Shown here piece after piece: positions 11,627-24,600 of a stretch of 64,000 bases of DNA (position 1 is its first letter; each line of letters starts with the position of its first letter). The stretch is from assembly GCA_001692895.1 (NCBI GenBank), contig KV748221.1, positions 1,343,056 to 1,407,055 of the forward strand, read 5' to 3'. The notes beneath the pieces are model-generated. The model was not told where the DNA came from. It saw only the letters and a list, made by a program, of their open reading frames with translations, and did no database searches. The position numbers and the translations under genes are program-made. This DNA is from Cenococcum geophilum 1.58. Taxonomy: Eukaryota; Ascomycota; Dothideomycetes; Gloniales; Gloniaceae.

Positions 11627-14600
11627 CAATCACTACCTAGTTACAGTCTTAGAAGTCAAACAACATGCCACCAAAAGCAGCCACCACAACGCTATCGACG
11701 GCGGCAACTACTTTAAGATCAGGTAACGACACCAATATAGTAGATACTGACTCGCAACAGCCTGTGACAGTAGGACAATTATAAGAAATAGTCGACCAAC
11801 TAACGGAAAACAACGCAATACTCAAAAATAGGATTAATGGGATAGGAGCAGCAAAGATTAAGCTACCATTAATTGAAAGATTCTCAGGAGAAAGATTAAA
11901 GTTTAAAGGATTCCTTATACAAATATACTTTAAGGTTTCACAAAAAGGAGCTAAGCTACTAATACCTATAGATTAAGTAGCGTACACAGGATTATTCTTA
12001 TTAGGAAGAGCACTTAAATAGTTTAAGCCTTACCTTATAGAGATATAAGCAAATAGAATAACAAAAATAAACTAAGAGGTACGGTTTATGTTCTTAAGTT
12101 AGGGAGAATTTGCGGAGCGACTCATACAAATGTTCGGAGATCTGGAGGTAACAACTATAGCGGAAAGAAAACTTCAAAACATTATGCAACGAACCTTAGC
12201 CATTAAATATATAATGTAGTTCTAAACGTTAGCAATATAAGTTAAGTGGAATAACAAGGCGCTTATAGCACAGTATAAACAGGGACTTAAGGCTAAAGTC
12301 TAGGACGTAATTATTCTAATAGAAGATACGGATACCCTAAGGGAATTAATAGATTAAGCGATTAAGATTAATAATAGAATCTTCTAAAGGGAACAGACTA
12401 AGAAAGGTTAGGATAGAGTTCTACAGTTATATAAGGCGCAGAGTACGCAACAACAAAGCTAAGTTAGAAACTATAGTATAGCGCAGAGCCAATGGACCTA
12501 AGCAATACTAAAGAAGCCTACAAGAGATAGAGTAAGAAACTATGGAAACCCAGAGGTTAAGGATTAAGTAATTATAGGACTAGGGAGCATAGGCTAAACC
12601 AAGGATCTTAGTAGCAGAAGACGTTTGAGCGGACTCTATAACAAAAGCAATAGTTTAAAGATAGAGCTTGTATAAATTATAGGAAATAGGGTCATTTTAC
12701 TAGAGACTATAAAAGTGGTTAGAGTCACCACGTAGTAAAGGGAACCAGATTAATAGTATGTAACATACACAAACAGAGGGTTAACAGTATACTACGAGGA
12801 ACAAAAGAATATTCAATTAGAAGTTTCGCGTTTTATTACAATAATGCATACTAAATTTATAAAGACGCTAAGTATGGCATAAGCTATTAGCCACAAGAGC
12901 TAGAGTTAAGAGGACTTAAAGGAACTAGAGAGTTAGACAAAGAACAAGATCAACTCTATAAGCTAGATTAAGATATTATAGTAACGTACGGACAAAGATT
13001 AGCTATAATAATAATGAAGTTAGAGTACTTATTAATTAACAGCAATAAGGACAGTAAAGGAACTAACTAGGAGTATCTAAACCTTAATAACGCAATAAAA
13101 GCAGAGACTGAGACCGCCACAAAGCAAGGTTTAGTAATGGGTATCATAACACCGTTGGATATAGCATCCATCGCTTTATAAGACGGAAGGAGTAATATCT
13201 AAAGACGATTAAGTAAGCAGACGACTACTAGTGCTAGCTTACCACTTAATAAAGGCAAAAGGCCACAGGCTTAAGATTCTTAAGACAAAATAAGAGATGA
13301 CTAAGATTCTTAAGACGAGATAAGGTACACCTAAGGACCCACAACAAACAAAAACCGATAGAGTAGGGCAGTAGCTTAGTTTAGAAACATACAAATAAGC
13401 TTAGGACAAGAGTTCCCCACGGCATAAGACTCTTAAGACGAGATAAGTGAGATTTAAGACTTTTAAGAAGAGATAAGAACACTACGGACGCCTAGTTAAA
13501 CTAAGGCGGGAGCCAAGCTTAAGTTAGAAGTAAGCTTAGGATTAAAGAATCTAGGGAACTAAGAATTCAGAGTGCAAATAAGGACACCTATAGGTAAGAG
13601 GTAAGGAGCTTCTTTATAGATTAGAGAATCTGCAATACAAATAGTAGTTAGACTAGGAGACAGATATATAGACCCAGAGGACTTACTAGGGGAACGCAGC
13701 GTTTAGCCTAAAGATCGAAAATTCAATACTAAGATTAAGAAGCATAAAGACTTTAAGGATCCACTTATAAGACGCAAAAGAAAAGAAACCATAGAGGAAT
13801 TTAGAGCAAGAATTACCTTATGGCAAGAACAGAAACTAGAAAAGAGATCTAGTATATTGGGACGTATAAGAGACAGAGCGCCAGTACGAAGGATTACTAA
13901 TAGGCCGAAAGTAGGCACCCTAAGAGCCAAGTGGCTTACTGAACTAGAATAAGAGGAGGACCTAGGAATTCTAATTAGATTCGAGGAACGATATACTAAA
14001 GGTTATTATAACGCAGTAATAAAGAGATACTTCCTTACAGACAGACCGTATATACTTAAGCAGCTATACCAAAAGTGGTATAGGCAAAGGCACAATAACG
14101 AATAGGAAGATTTCTATATATGGTTGGACGAAAAAGTTATCTAAGACTACCCAATTACAGAGAAGGCTATGACTTATATTAAGGGAGCCTTAATTATAAT
14201 GTCAAAGGATCTAAAGGAGTAATTAAAGGACTAAAGAAGTGAGAGGCGAATCTTAGTACCTGCGAACGAAGTCATAACGCTTAGATTAATATAAGAAAGG
14301 TTTGAACTTAAGGATAAAGATAAGCTAAGAGTTGACCCAAAACACCTAGCATATTATATACTATTGTGGATAGCATGTATGGATAATGTATATAATATGC
14401 ATAGAGCACCCAAGGATAAAAATTAGAAGTATTTAATAAGGATATATTGGATAATAAATAAGGCGAAATATTGAAATGCTAAGTACATATATAGTTAGCA
14501 CCTAGTAGAAGTTCAAGAATAAGGGGACTTAATACTTTAACCAGGAAGATTCCTTACGGAAGAATGCCTAGATGGACGATAGTGGTAGGAATGTTTAGAA

Positions 14601-17600
14601 AATACCTGTCTATAGTATATTAAAGATAAAAAGCAAACTAAGTATTGGCCTAAGTTGGACCAAGTATAAATAGGATTAAGTAGCTAATAGTTAGGAAAAG
14701 CGGAGGCCTATGGGACTAGAGGGAACTAGTAGTAGAGCCTTAGACCCTTAAGGGAATTTAAGGAAAACACCTAAACTTATGAGTTAAGTGGTAAGATTAG
14801 CAGTTTGAGGTATTAATAGATAGTGGAGTAATAAGGAACTATATCTCGCTAATAGTAGTTAAAAGAATAGGGTTACTATACAGATAGAAGGAACACTTTT
14901 ACCTATTAGTGATAATTTTAGGAGATCTAATAGCCTATAGAGGAGGCATTATTAATCTTAAAATAGGACTTATTTAGCTAACTATTAAAGGAAGATAAGT
15001 TAAGATATCTTTCGATATATTACCATTAGGGAATAATAAGGCAGTGTTAGGAATGCCTTAGTTATAGGAATACAATCTAAAGATTAATTGGATTATAGGT
15101 TAAGTTAATATTAGAGATACTCGACAACGTAAAATATAACAACAAACCAAGATGGTATAGTACTAAGTCGGAGCGATATATAAAGAGACCAATTAAGGAT
15201 TAAGTTACGTACTAAAAAGATACCATAAATATAGCAAAAAGTTATAGTTACTAGAAAGTGAAAAGCTGTTAAAACACGTAATATGGGACTATAAGATAGA
15301 ATTAGAACTAGGAATAAGTCTAAGGTTCTTTCCAATCTATAAGCTTACTGAAGAGGAAGGTAGAGCACTTAAAGAGTTTATCTAGGAGAACTTATAAAAG
15401 GGATATATTAGACTATCGCAGTTATTAGTAGGTTATCCAGTACTATTCGTCCTAAAGAAAAATAGAAAACTTAGACTATACATTAACTATAAATAGTTAA
15501 ACAGCATTACCAGGAAGGATAAGTATCCTTTACCCTTAATTAGCGAAATCTAAGACAGGATTGGCAGTACGCAAATCTTTATAAAGATAGATCTAAGATG
15601 GGCGTACCATCAGATTAGAATTAAGAAAGGCAACGAATAGAAGGCAGCCTTTAGGTTAAAGAAAGGACTATATAAGCCATTAGTTATGCAATTCGGGCTT
15701 ATAAACGCACTAGTAACGTTCTAGAAGCGAATTAACAATATATTAAGAGAATACTTAGATGAATTTGTTATAGTATACCTTAACGATATTATCATCTACT
15801 TAATGACTGAGGAAGAACACGGAAAACACGTTAAATAGGTTTTAGAGAGACTATAAGAAGAATAGATGCTAGTAGCAATTGAGAAATGCGAGTTCTTTAT
15901 AAGGAAGATAGATTTTGTAGGATTTATTATTAAACTAGGCTAACTTAGCATAGATCTAAAGAAGATCGAGGCTATAGTAAATTAGTAAGAACTAGAGAAC
16001 GTTACGCAGTTAAGATTATTCCTAGGGTTTTACAATTACTACAGAAGGTTTATAGCGCAATAGTTAAAAGACATTAAGCTATTTACGCGAATAATAAAGA
16101 AAGAAGAACTATAGGCATAGGGAAAGGAGTAATAAGAACTGTTTTAAGAAATCAAAAGGTTGTTTACCTAGGAGCTAGTTCTTAAGATCTATTAACTAGG
16201 ATTAGAGACGGTTATAAAAATAAATACATTAGACTTTATACAAAAGCATCCAGATAGATGGCATCCAGTAGCATACTACAGTTGAAAGATAACACCACTA
16301 GAACTAAACTATAACATCTATAACAAGGAGTTATTAGGTATAATTACAGCACTTAAAGAATAGAGAGCATTCTTATAAGGTATAGAGAAACTATTTATAG
16401 TCAAGACGGATTATAAGAACCTAACGGGGTTCCTAATAAAAAAAAAACTTAATTAAAGATAGGTTAGATGGGCAGAGATGCTTATAGAATACCATTTTAA
16501 GATTTAGTATACTAAGGGTACGGAGAACGCACGAGCAGATGCTCTAAGTAGAAAGGCTAAACTATAAAACAATAAAAAGCCATTAGGGGCTTTATTGCGA
16601 AAAGATATAGATAGGTTAATTAGGTATAATTATCTAAAAATCGCAGCAATATAAAAAGAAAAGATCTATAAATTACTAGAGAGTAATTAGATATAGAAGA
16701 TCCAAGACGTATAGACAGAGGATTTAGACTTAGAGCAGTATAAAAATTAAAAAGCAATATACGTGCCAAGATCCATTGCAAAGGAGTTTATTAAGACGTT
16801 TTATAAAGGACTAACTTAAGGACACAACGGAGCTATAGGCTTAGTATTAAGACTTTAAGAGGAGTATATTATTAACGGAATCTAGGGATTAGCAAGACAA
16901 GTTATAAAGAAATATCTAAATTACTAGAGAAATAAACTAATAAGGCATAAGCTATATAGAGGGCTACAACCTATTAAAATACCAGAGAGACCATAGAAGG
17001 TTATATTATAGGACTTTATTATTAAGTTGCTAAAATTAAGAGATCCTATTACCGGATAAGATTATAACACAATCTTAGTAATAGTAGACAAGCTTACGAA
17101 GTAGGGATACTTTATAGCATGCACAGAAGAAATATTAGCGGAAGATGTTGCTAGAATCTATGTTAAAGAAGTGTTCGTAAGATATAGAGCACTAAGTAAA
17201 ATTATATCAGACAGAGATCTAAGATTCGTAGCAGCATTTTAGGAAGTGTTCTTAGTAGAGCAAGGNGTTTAAGTAGTAACTTCCACCGCATATTATCTAT
17301 AGACAGACGGTTAAATAGAAAGACTAAATTAGACACTAGAGTAGTATCTAAGGCATTATATTAATTATGTATAAAATAATTAGGTATCGCTATTACCAGT
17401 TACACAGTTTATATACAATATAACACCACAAGAAGGAATAGGTACGTCACTATTTAAGGCGAATTATGGGTATAAGCTAAAGACCTCATTATCACCACGT
17501 CAAGCAAAGAAAACGAGTAGCACAGCTAAGCAAAGAATGGAGAATTTAATAAATCTTCATGCAAACCTTACGGAAACAGCTACGGTGGTACAGCAAAGAA

Positions 17601-18783
17601 TGAAAAAGTACTACGATGCTAAGAGATCTAAGGGACTAGATCTTAAGGAGGGAGATAAAGTATAGCTACTACACAAAAATTTCAAGAGTCGACAACTAAG
17701 CAAAAAATTAGACTATGTCAGACTAGGACCTTTCAAAATTACGCAGAAAATTTCATTAGTTACATTTAAGTTAAACCTACCAGCCAAAATAAAGATCTAC
17801 CCTATACAGCACATTATAATGCTAGAGCCAGCATACGGGAATATTAAGCCACTAGTTTACGAAGTAGATATATATAGAGAACAAGAAGAAGACAAATAGT
17901 AAGTTTTAAAGATTATTAGTCATAAGGACATAGACAATAAAATATAGTATGAAGTAAAGTAGACAGGCTACAATAAGACTACCTAGGAACTACTAGAAAA
18001 TTTAAAGAACGCTATAGGAAAGGTATAGGAGTATTAGAAGAGAAGAGGTTAGGTAGTAAAGAGTTACTAAAGAAAGAACTACCTAAGGGGGACCTAAGAG
18101 GAATAATTGCCAAACTACTTAGAGTTATTTCCCTCTCTATTAGAAGAGAACCCGTTCTTTTATTACTAAGTTCCTAAAGACCTTACTCTACAAGTTTCCA
18201 CTTCTTAGAACGGACCTTCTTACAAACCTTTTTAAGACGGGTTAACTAAGCGAACGCAACCTATTGGGACTTAAAGGAATAACGCTAAGCCTCAAGGGCC
18301 CGAGCTGTCTCCTTAGCAGAATAATGGAGTTTAGCGCGCGCCGCGGCCAACTTAGATTTAAGCTTCGCAGCAGCAGATTAAATACGAGACCCTATAACAA
18401 ATTACTTAGGGAACTTAAAAACTATTAAGAGTTATAGAACGCGTATACTTAGCGTCGGAAATAAAGCGAATATCGCAAGACAATTAAACGTTTACTTTAG
18501 TGCACTCTAAATAAAACGAGGGTTGTTAAGACAAAGGACTCGCCATTATAATATATACTAACCCCACCTTTACACAACGAGAATACGGAGATAGCATAAT
18601 TTCACTAAGCAACAATATAGTAGCAACAGTGCGGGCACAACGTTGCGCTTATAAAGAAGAAGAGACTTTAGGTATAATAAGTAACGATATTAACCAAATT
18701 AATTAGACGGATATTATACCTCTAGTGAACAACCTAGAGATGCTAGGTATCTTTAAGGACGAAGATAAAGAGAAGGGAAATAG

Positions 18784-19206
18784 TGTTACGGACGCTCTAA
18801 GTACAATATTATAACTACTAGGAGAGGAGTTAGAAGAAGCTAGTTAGTTAATACACGTACGGTCCAGGATGGAACCAGTAGAACTATGTGACAAGGAATG
18901 GTAGCCAAGGTCATATAACGTTATACGCAGTATACGCAGTGTACGCAGTGTACGTCTATATACAACACGTATAACACGTATATTACATACAAGGAGGATT
19001 TCATAGGAGTACGGTTGTATATTTAAGGACCCTTAATCCCTACCTAGATAGTTCCTTCCTTATAGTAATTCTTAGAATACAATTAGAGTTAATCTGTTAG
19101 GCAACCACTCCACCAGTTATTATTACGTTGTTAACTTCCTGCAATACCTACACACCTAGCCCATTAATAGGACCCACCGTAGTTCTTGCTACAAGGTTCC
19201 GTTACA
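18784..19206 (+). repeat. 3' LTR of element D
   Basis: 423 bp, the same length as the 5' LTR, ending CCGTTACA. Differences from the 5' copy are mostly C/T and G/A. Confidence 0.93.
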
Positions 19207-20300
19207 CTACACCTATAATAAATCTAATACTTATTATAAAATCTAAAAAGCTTCCTAACCCTCTAATATTTAATAGAAACTAAAATAACCTACGTCTCTT
19301 TATAACTAAGCTCTATTTTAAACTTTTATTAAACTATAACTAATACCCTACTAAAGCTAGTAAGGTTAGATATAGAATATCTTGTTTAAGCAAGGATGCC
19401 GCATGAACTATAGATCTATTCTTCCATAATAGTACCTTTATTAATTTTAAAATCTTTATCTCTCTATTAGAACAAATATATAATAATGCTAGCCGTAAAT
19501 ATACAGCTATTACTAAACTTAAAAACCTATAATAACGGAACCGAGACTTTACTAGCTTCTTTTTAGAATTTTTAGGCCTTATTAGCAAACTGGATTAGAA
19601 TAAAGCCGCTAGAGTTACTACTCTTTAATAAGCTATTTTAGATAAGATTAGAGCCTAGCTAGTAGATAGGGAACTGCTAAAGGACCTGCCTAAATTTGCT
19701 ATAATATATTAATAAATTAATAAGGACCTTTAATATAATAAATAGACTTATTCTCTAAAGCTAACTACGCCTTATGTTTAAAACGCCCTAAAATACAATA
19801 TTCTCTAAACCTAAAAAGTCCTATATATAACCCTATAGACCTTAATACTACTTAATCCTATATACCCTTAGGAACTAATAAATATAAAACTTAAGCCGCA
19901 ACGGAGAATGCTTTAGATATAGTAAAAAAGGACATATTTAAAGAAATTGCCAAACTTACCCTTTTAAAAAGGTCCATTAAAGTTCCTTTTAGTCCTTAAA
20001 TTATACTCGTTCTATAAATTATACCTAGTTGCTATAAAGTATCTTACCTTTAGTTAACTTAGAAAATAAATTATTCTAGGGCTAAGTCGCGCCTTAAAAT
20101 AGAAAGTAGAATAGTATAAGTATCTAGGCTCTTCTAGCGCTAATATATAATATAACTCCTTTAATATACTTAGCGAAATTTAAATACTTAGAAAATAGAA
20201 GGAAGTATATATTTTAATACATTCTAATACATAGCGAAGCTACTAGAATAGACTTATTTTTATTTTTATTTTTATATCCATTATATTATACTACGTATAA
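19207..20300 (+). mobile_element. Gypsy gag relic C, right part
   Basis: Resumes after D and reads as a gag with a capsid-like region about 19260-19650 and a CCHC zinc knuckle near 19896-19945 (pattern C..C...GH....C, read as CFRYSKKGHIQRNC). It fades out near 20300. It is broken and no pol follows. Confidence 0.65.
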
Positions 20301-20311
20301 TAATATAATAA

Positions 20312-20537
20312 AGCGTTATAGTAGGAACTACAGTAGACTTATTAATAGGCTAGGTATATAAGTAAATAAAAAGTTAATAATATAATAGTAACTAGTGGAG
20401 TGGCCGCCTAATGAATTAACTCTAATTGTATTCTAAGATTTACTATAAAGAAGAGAACTATCTAAGTAGGGACTGTAGTCCTTTAAATACATAATATTAC
20501 GCCTAAGAAATGTACTAAGTATGTTAGTACGTTACAT
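20312..20537 (-). repeat. LTR fragment related to the D/E family
   Basis: On the minus strand this matches the R/U5 side of the D and E LTRs over about 200 bp (the ATTAACTCTAATTGTATTC stretch and the TATTAATAGGCTAGG stretch). The U3 side differs. I found no target duplication, so it may be a truncated solo LTR. Confidence 0.6.
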
Positions 20538-20559
20538 TTCTATAATTCTATGTTTTTAT

Positions 20560-21178
20560 ATTCCAAACTTATAATATAACTATAATTATGTAAAGTTAAG
20601 TTAAACTTAACGCTAGGCCCATCTGTGCCTATATTATAACTTATAATATCGCTTTATTAATGCTATTAAAGTTATTTATAAAAATATAAATAAGGTTAGT
20701 AAAGAGGAATATAAGTCTAGCTAGTACCATATTAACAATATCCTTTAGACCAAGTTTATAAGCCTCCTCTATCTACTCTACCCTTTATCTCCTAATCTTA
20801 TAACCATGGCTTAGGAGTTAATTATTTTCTATATAGGCATCTTTAAGATTAATATTAGTAAATAGCAGCGGCCTATTTAAATAAGCTATTAATAAGTTAA
20901 GGTTAAAAGCAGCTATACCTTACCCCCATTATCTTAAGTAATTGTTTTCTAGAAACACTTCTTTTAATACTTTTACCTTCGCTCTTCTCCTAATAAGAAT
21001 AATTAGAAAAGGGAATTAGGATATTAAATTAGTTAAGTCATTAGTTATACTGCGAAGCTAGTCTTCGTAAGAAATAACTTAGTCCTTTTAATCGCGAAAT
21101 ATTTAGATTTAATCGGTTTGCGAATATAAAGCTATAATAAAGATGTTTTGTTTTAAATCCTTTTAAATATAGTCTATA
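20560..21178 (+). pseudogene. Unrecognised coding relic G, piece 1
   Basis: RIP-damaged sequence with coding-like texture on the plus strand but no usable open frame. It is interrupted at the CTATA site by copia element F and appears to continue at 27226. I do not recognise the family. The polarity and the linkage of the three pieces are inferred from the clean insertion sites, not from homology. Confidence 0.35.
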
Positions 21179-21339
21179 TATTGGTCACACAGGGTAACTC
21201 ACCAATAACGACTACTCGAGTAGGTTACAGTGATGTTGGTTAATATGCTTATAGGAATGAGGAAGGACGAGGAGCCTAAGACTCCTTGCCACGCTAGTGC
21301 CGCGGCAACACGTAACGACCGCTTGCCTCATTCCCGACA
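21179..21339 (-). repeat. 3' LTR of element F
   Basis: 161 bp, plus-strand end GACA, matching 27065-27225. It contains the conserved CTACTCGAGTAG palindrome and a GC-rich stretch that RIP has spared. Confidence 0.9.
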
Positions 21340-21477
21340 CTAGCAACTCTTCTTTTATAGTTGCTATCTATATATATAGATACCGCTTGACTTGCGTAGC
21401 GTTATGGAACCACCCCATAATACCTTGCGTACGCCTACTGATTAGGCCCAGTTATAAGGCCGTACTTTGCCGTAATC

Positions 21478-21692
21478 TGCCGCAACCTGCCGTAATTTGC
21501 CATATTCTGCCACGCTATAGAATTCTACTAAATTCTACCAAGTTATAAACTTCTGCTAAATTTTGCTAAGCTATAAACTTCTGCTAAATTCTGCTAAGCT
21601 ATAGACTTCTGCTAAATTCTACTAAGCTATAGACTTTTGCTAAATTCTGCTAAGCCATAATATTCTGCTAAATTCTGCCAGCTATATTCTGC
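21478..21692. repeat. Tandem motif array, TTCTGCTAAATTCTGCTAAG type
   Basis: About ten imperfect units of 9-27 bp built from TTCTGCTAA and a spacer CTATAGAC, inside the 3' untranslated part of copia element F. It follows a CTGCCGTAA-type run. No protein reading makes sense. Confidence 0.75.
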
Positions 21693-24600
21693 CAGCTATA
21701 TTTCCTACTCCCTCTTAACTTAACCTTTAACTCGCATATGCAGAGTATTTATATTAACGAATGTCTCTAGTACCTTATTTAGGTTTGCCTTTATTATCAT
21801 ATTTGCCAGGTTATCTTAGCTATTAATCTATTAAATCTTAAAGAGTTTTTAACGCTTGTAGGACTGTTAAAGTGCTATAATATTAATTATAAGGCGCTTC
21901 TCCTTTGTGGTACTAAGCTTAACTAAATATTTATAGAGGGAATATGAGTCGGTGTATACGATTATAGGGATAATAGGGAGTTCGAGTCGATCTATAATTA
22001 TCTTTAGAGTAGTTCTAATTGTAATTGCTATGTTAACTCCGCTAACTATTCTATATATCTCTAATACTAGAACGCTTTAAGTAATACGCTTACTCTTGGT
22101 TAAGCTTTAATAGATAAGATTACTATAGATTATAAAGTTATTCTCTCTAGTAGATTTATTTGTAATAATGATCTTATATTTTAGCTGGGAGCTAAAATCT
22201 TTATTATTTATAAACGATCTATTAATAAATATAAAGAGCTTAGCGGTAGGAAGATTAATAGGCACGTAGAGTAGTCCCTAATTAAGATAGTTTATTTACT
22301 AGGAAAGACGCTTATTTAGGGCAAGAACGTTATCCTTAGTTAGTTCCTGGTATTAAGCGGTAATAGAGAGATTAAATAAAGCCTTAGGTTAATAGATAGA
22401 AGTAACATAAGCTCCATAAGCGCGTTGCTCCATATATCCTTACTTTAGAGAATTAACGTTAATAACGTTAATCTTCTTACTCTAACCCTTCTGGCGCAAA
22501 GCAATAGAATCCTTATTTAGGGAGAGGATGCATCTATTAAAAAGTAATAGTATTATTAAATTAAGCTTTTCCTTTAGCTTTGCTATAAGATTTGCCTTTA
22601 CTAGTTTATTTTCTTTAAAAGCTAAGAATTAGTTGTCTTCTAAGATAATTATATTATTAGTTTATATGCCAATAATTCCGAATAGGGTTTCCGTGGTTAT
22701 AATAAGGAAGCATAAATTAAATATAAAAGTAGTTATTAAGAGCCTCTCTTTATAGTGCTTACTGTAGGTAGCCCACTAATAAATTCCTGCCTCTATAATT
22801 CTATATAATGGCTTAAGCACAACTATAATTGTATCTTTAGGATATTGGTGGCGAATTTGCTCTGGAAGGTATGCTAGTATTAAGCGCTAAAGGTGCGTCT
22901 CTAATTGGGTATAGGCCTAAGTAATATCTTATAAATAAACCGCCATTCCGTTCTTTATTAAGGAGGGAGCTAGCGTAATAATAACTTACTAACTAGCTCG
23001 TTAAATTGTGGGAAATTATATAAAAATTACCTCCTTATTATTGTTATTATAGCCTTAGATAATAAGCCTTAATTTCTTAAATAGGGCGTTAGTAGCTTTG
23101 CCCTTAATCTTATTAACTATTCTTAACTTAAAGATGCGAACTCTATTGAATTTAGTAGGGTTATACTTCTTGAATTTAAAGACTCCTCTTGTAATAAGAC
23201 TATCAATCTCCTGTTTGTTAGATGCTTAAAAAGGAGCTCCTAAAGTTATAATACAACCTTCCTTTTAGAGCTGTTTTATAAGCTTAAAGTTAGCCTTCTC
23301 TTTGGCTGTTATAAAGGCTATTAATAACTTAACTCTATTCTTAATAGCAGTAACAAATTGCTCTTTAAAATTAATAAGATATTAGCGATTTTATAATCCC
23401 TTCGGGCGACCTCTACCGTATTATAGTTGCGGTATATCTACTATAATTATATTAGAATTATAGTCGCCTTCTAGAGCATGTTGATTATAGTTCTCCTTTA
23501 GGGTATCTTTTAGGGCGTCCTATAAAGGCTTAAAAATGTTATCTTTATAGTAAGGCTTAATAACAGTTAAATGGAATTAAGTGGGTCTATAAGGCATCTA
23601 AATAGTATAAGTTTAACTATTAATTATAATAAGTTAATATAGGCCTGACTATTTTCCCTTTTTACGCTATACGCGTACTTTAGACTAAAGTGGTAGATTA
23701 AGCGTAGTTAAGGTATTTAGGCTATTTCTTATTCCTAGTGCGTTGTTGACCTAGCGTGTAGCGTAGAGACGTCACACCTCCTTCGTTGCCTTGTGAATAG
23801 CCTTAGCTTATTATATAATAGAGGGAGATAGTAGAGAATTATTAGTTATTTAAGGGTAGGCGCTAAAGACTAGTAATATAGGTATAAGTCTATTTAGGCT
23901 AGCGGAATTATTAATAGCTTTAACAGCTATTTATAAGGTAAGTTTTTCGCTAGCGTCCTCTAGTTTTAAAGAGATAATCTTATATATGCGGCGTAATAGC
24001 GTATAATACCGCTCTACTTTTCTAACACTATTATATGCCTTAATAAGGACTTCCTTAACCTTAATTGCTATTGCCTTTATCTATTATTAAAACTCTATAG
24101 ATAAGAAGTTCTTTCCTATATTATGGACGATTTAATTAGGGGGTCTTAGGTAGATATTAATCTAGTATAATTAAAGGGTATCCTATACGTTTCTAGCTAA
24201 TATATTCTTTAAGAAATGTGCGGCTTAGAAGGAGGTTAAGAAGTTAATAACTTAGAGTACTAGCTTACCGCTAAGATATATAACGTTAACGATAATACAG
24301 AAGTTAAAGTTGTAGTTATTTTTAAGGGTAAACTTAAATCGGCTAGGGGACTTCTGGTTTATTTAGCAGTAATAGTAGTACTTTATAAGATGCTTAATTG
24401 CCTTAACCTTAACTTTATAGCCTACTTACTAAAGAACCCTAAGNAATTAATAAANNGATAGGTNGCTAAANTAACGGTNTAGTTAANNTAACTNTAACTT
24501 AGTTAGGTGGCTCTAAGTAATACTCTTTTCTAGTTAATAAAGGAGCAACTAAGGGTGACCCCACTTACGCATAATAGGTACCCGGTTATCTCCCTAAATA

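Larger units (their letters stand above)
11204..19206 (+). mobile_element. Ty3/gypsy LTR retrotransposon D, full length, broken
   Basis: An 8,003 bp element with two 423 bp LTRs and a 5 bp duplication CTACA (11199-11203 and 19207-19211). In order on the plus strand: gag from an ATG at 11665, with a CCHC knuckle at about 12665-12740; a long spacer; retropepsin at about 14800-15110; reverse transcriptase about 15400-16100; RNase H about 16200-16560; integrase about 16750-17480; chromodomain about 17890-18080; and a further 600 bp of coding-like tail. A purine-rich tract ends just before 18784. It is heavily broken by RIP. It is a sister copy of element E and sits inside the gag of relic C. Confidence 0.93.

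Noticed and set aside
19340-19588. 82-codon minus-strand frame in relic C
   Set aside because: It is antisense to the gag reading and appears by chance in RIP-changed sequence.
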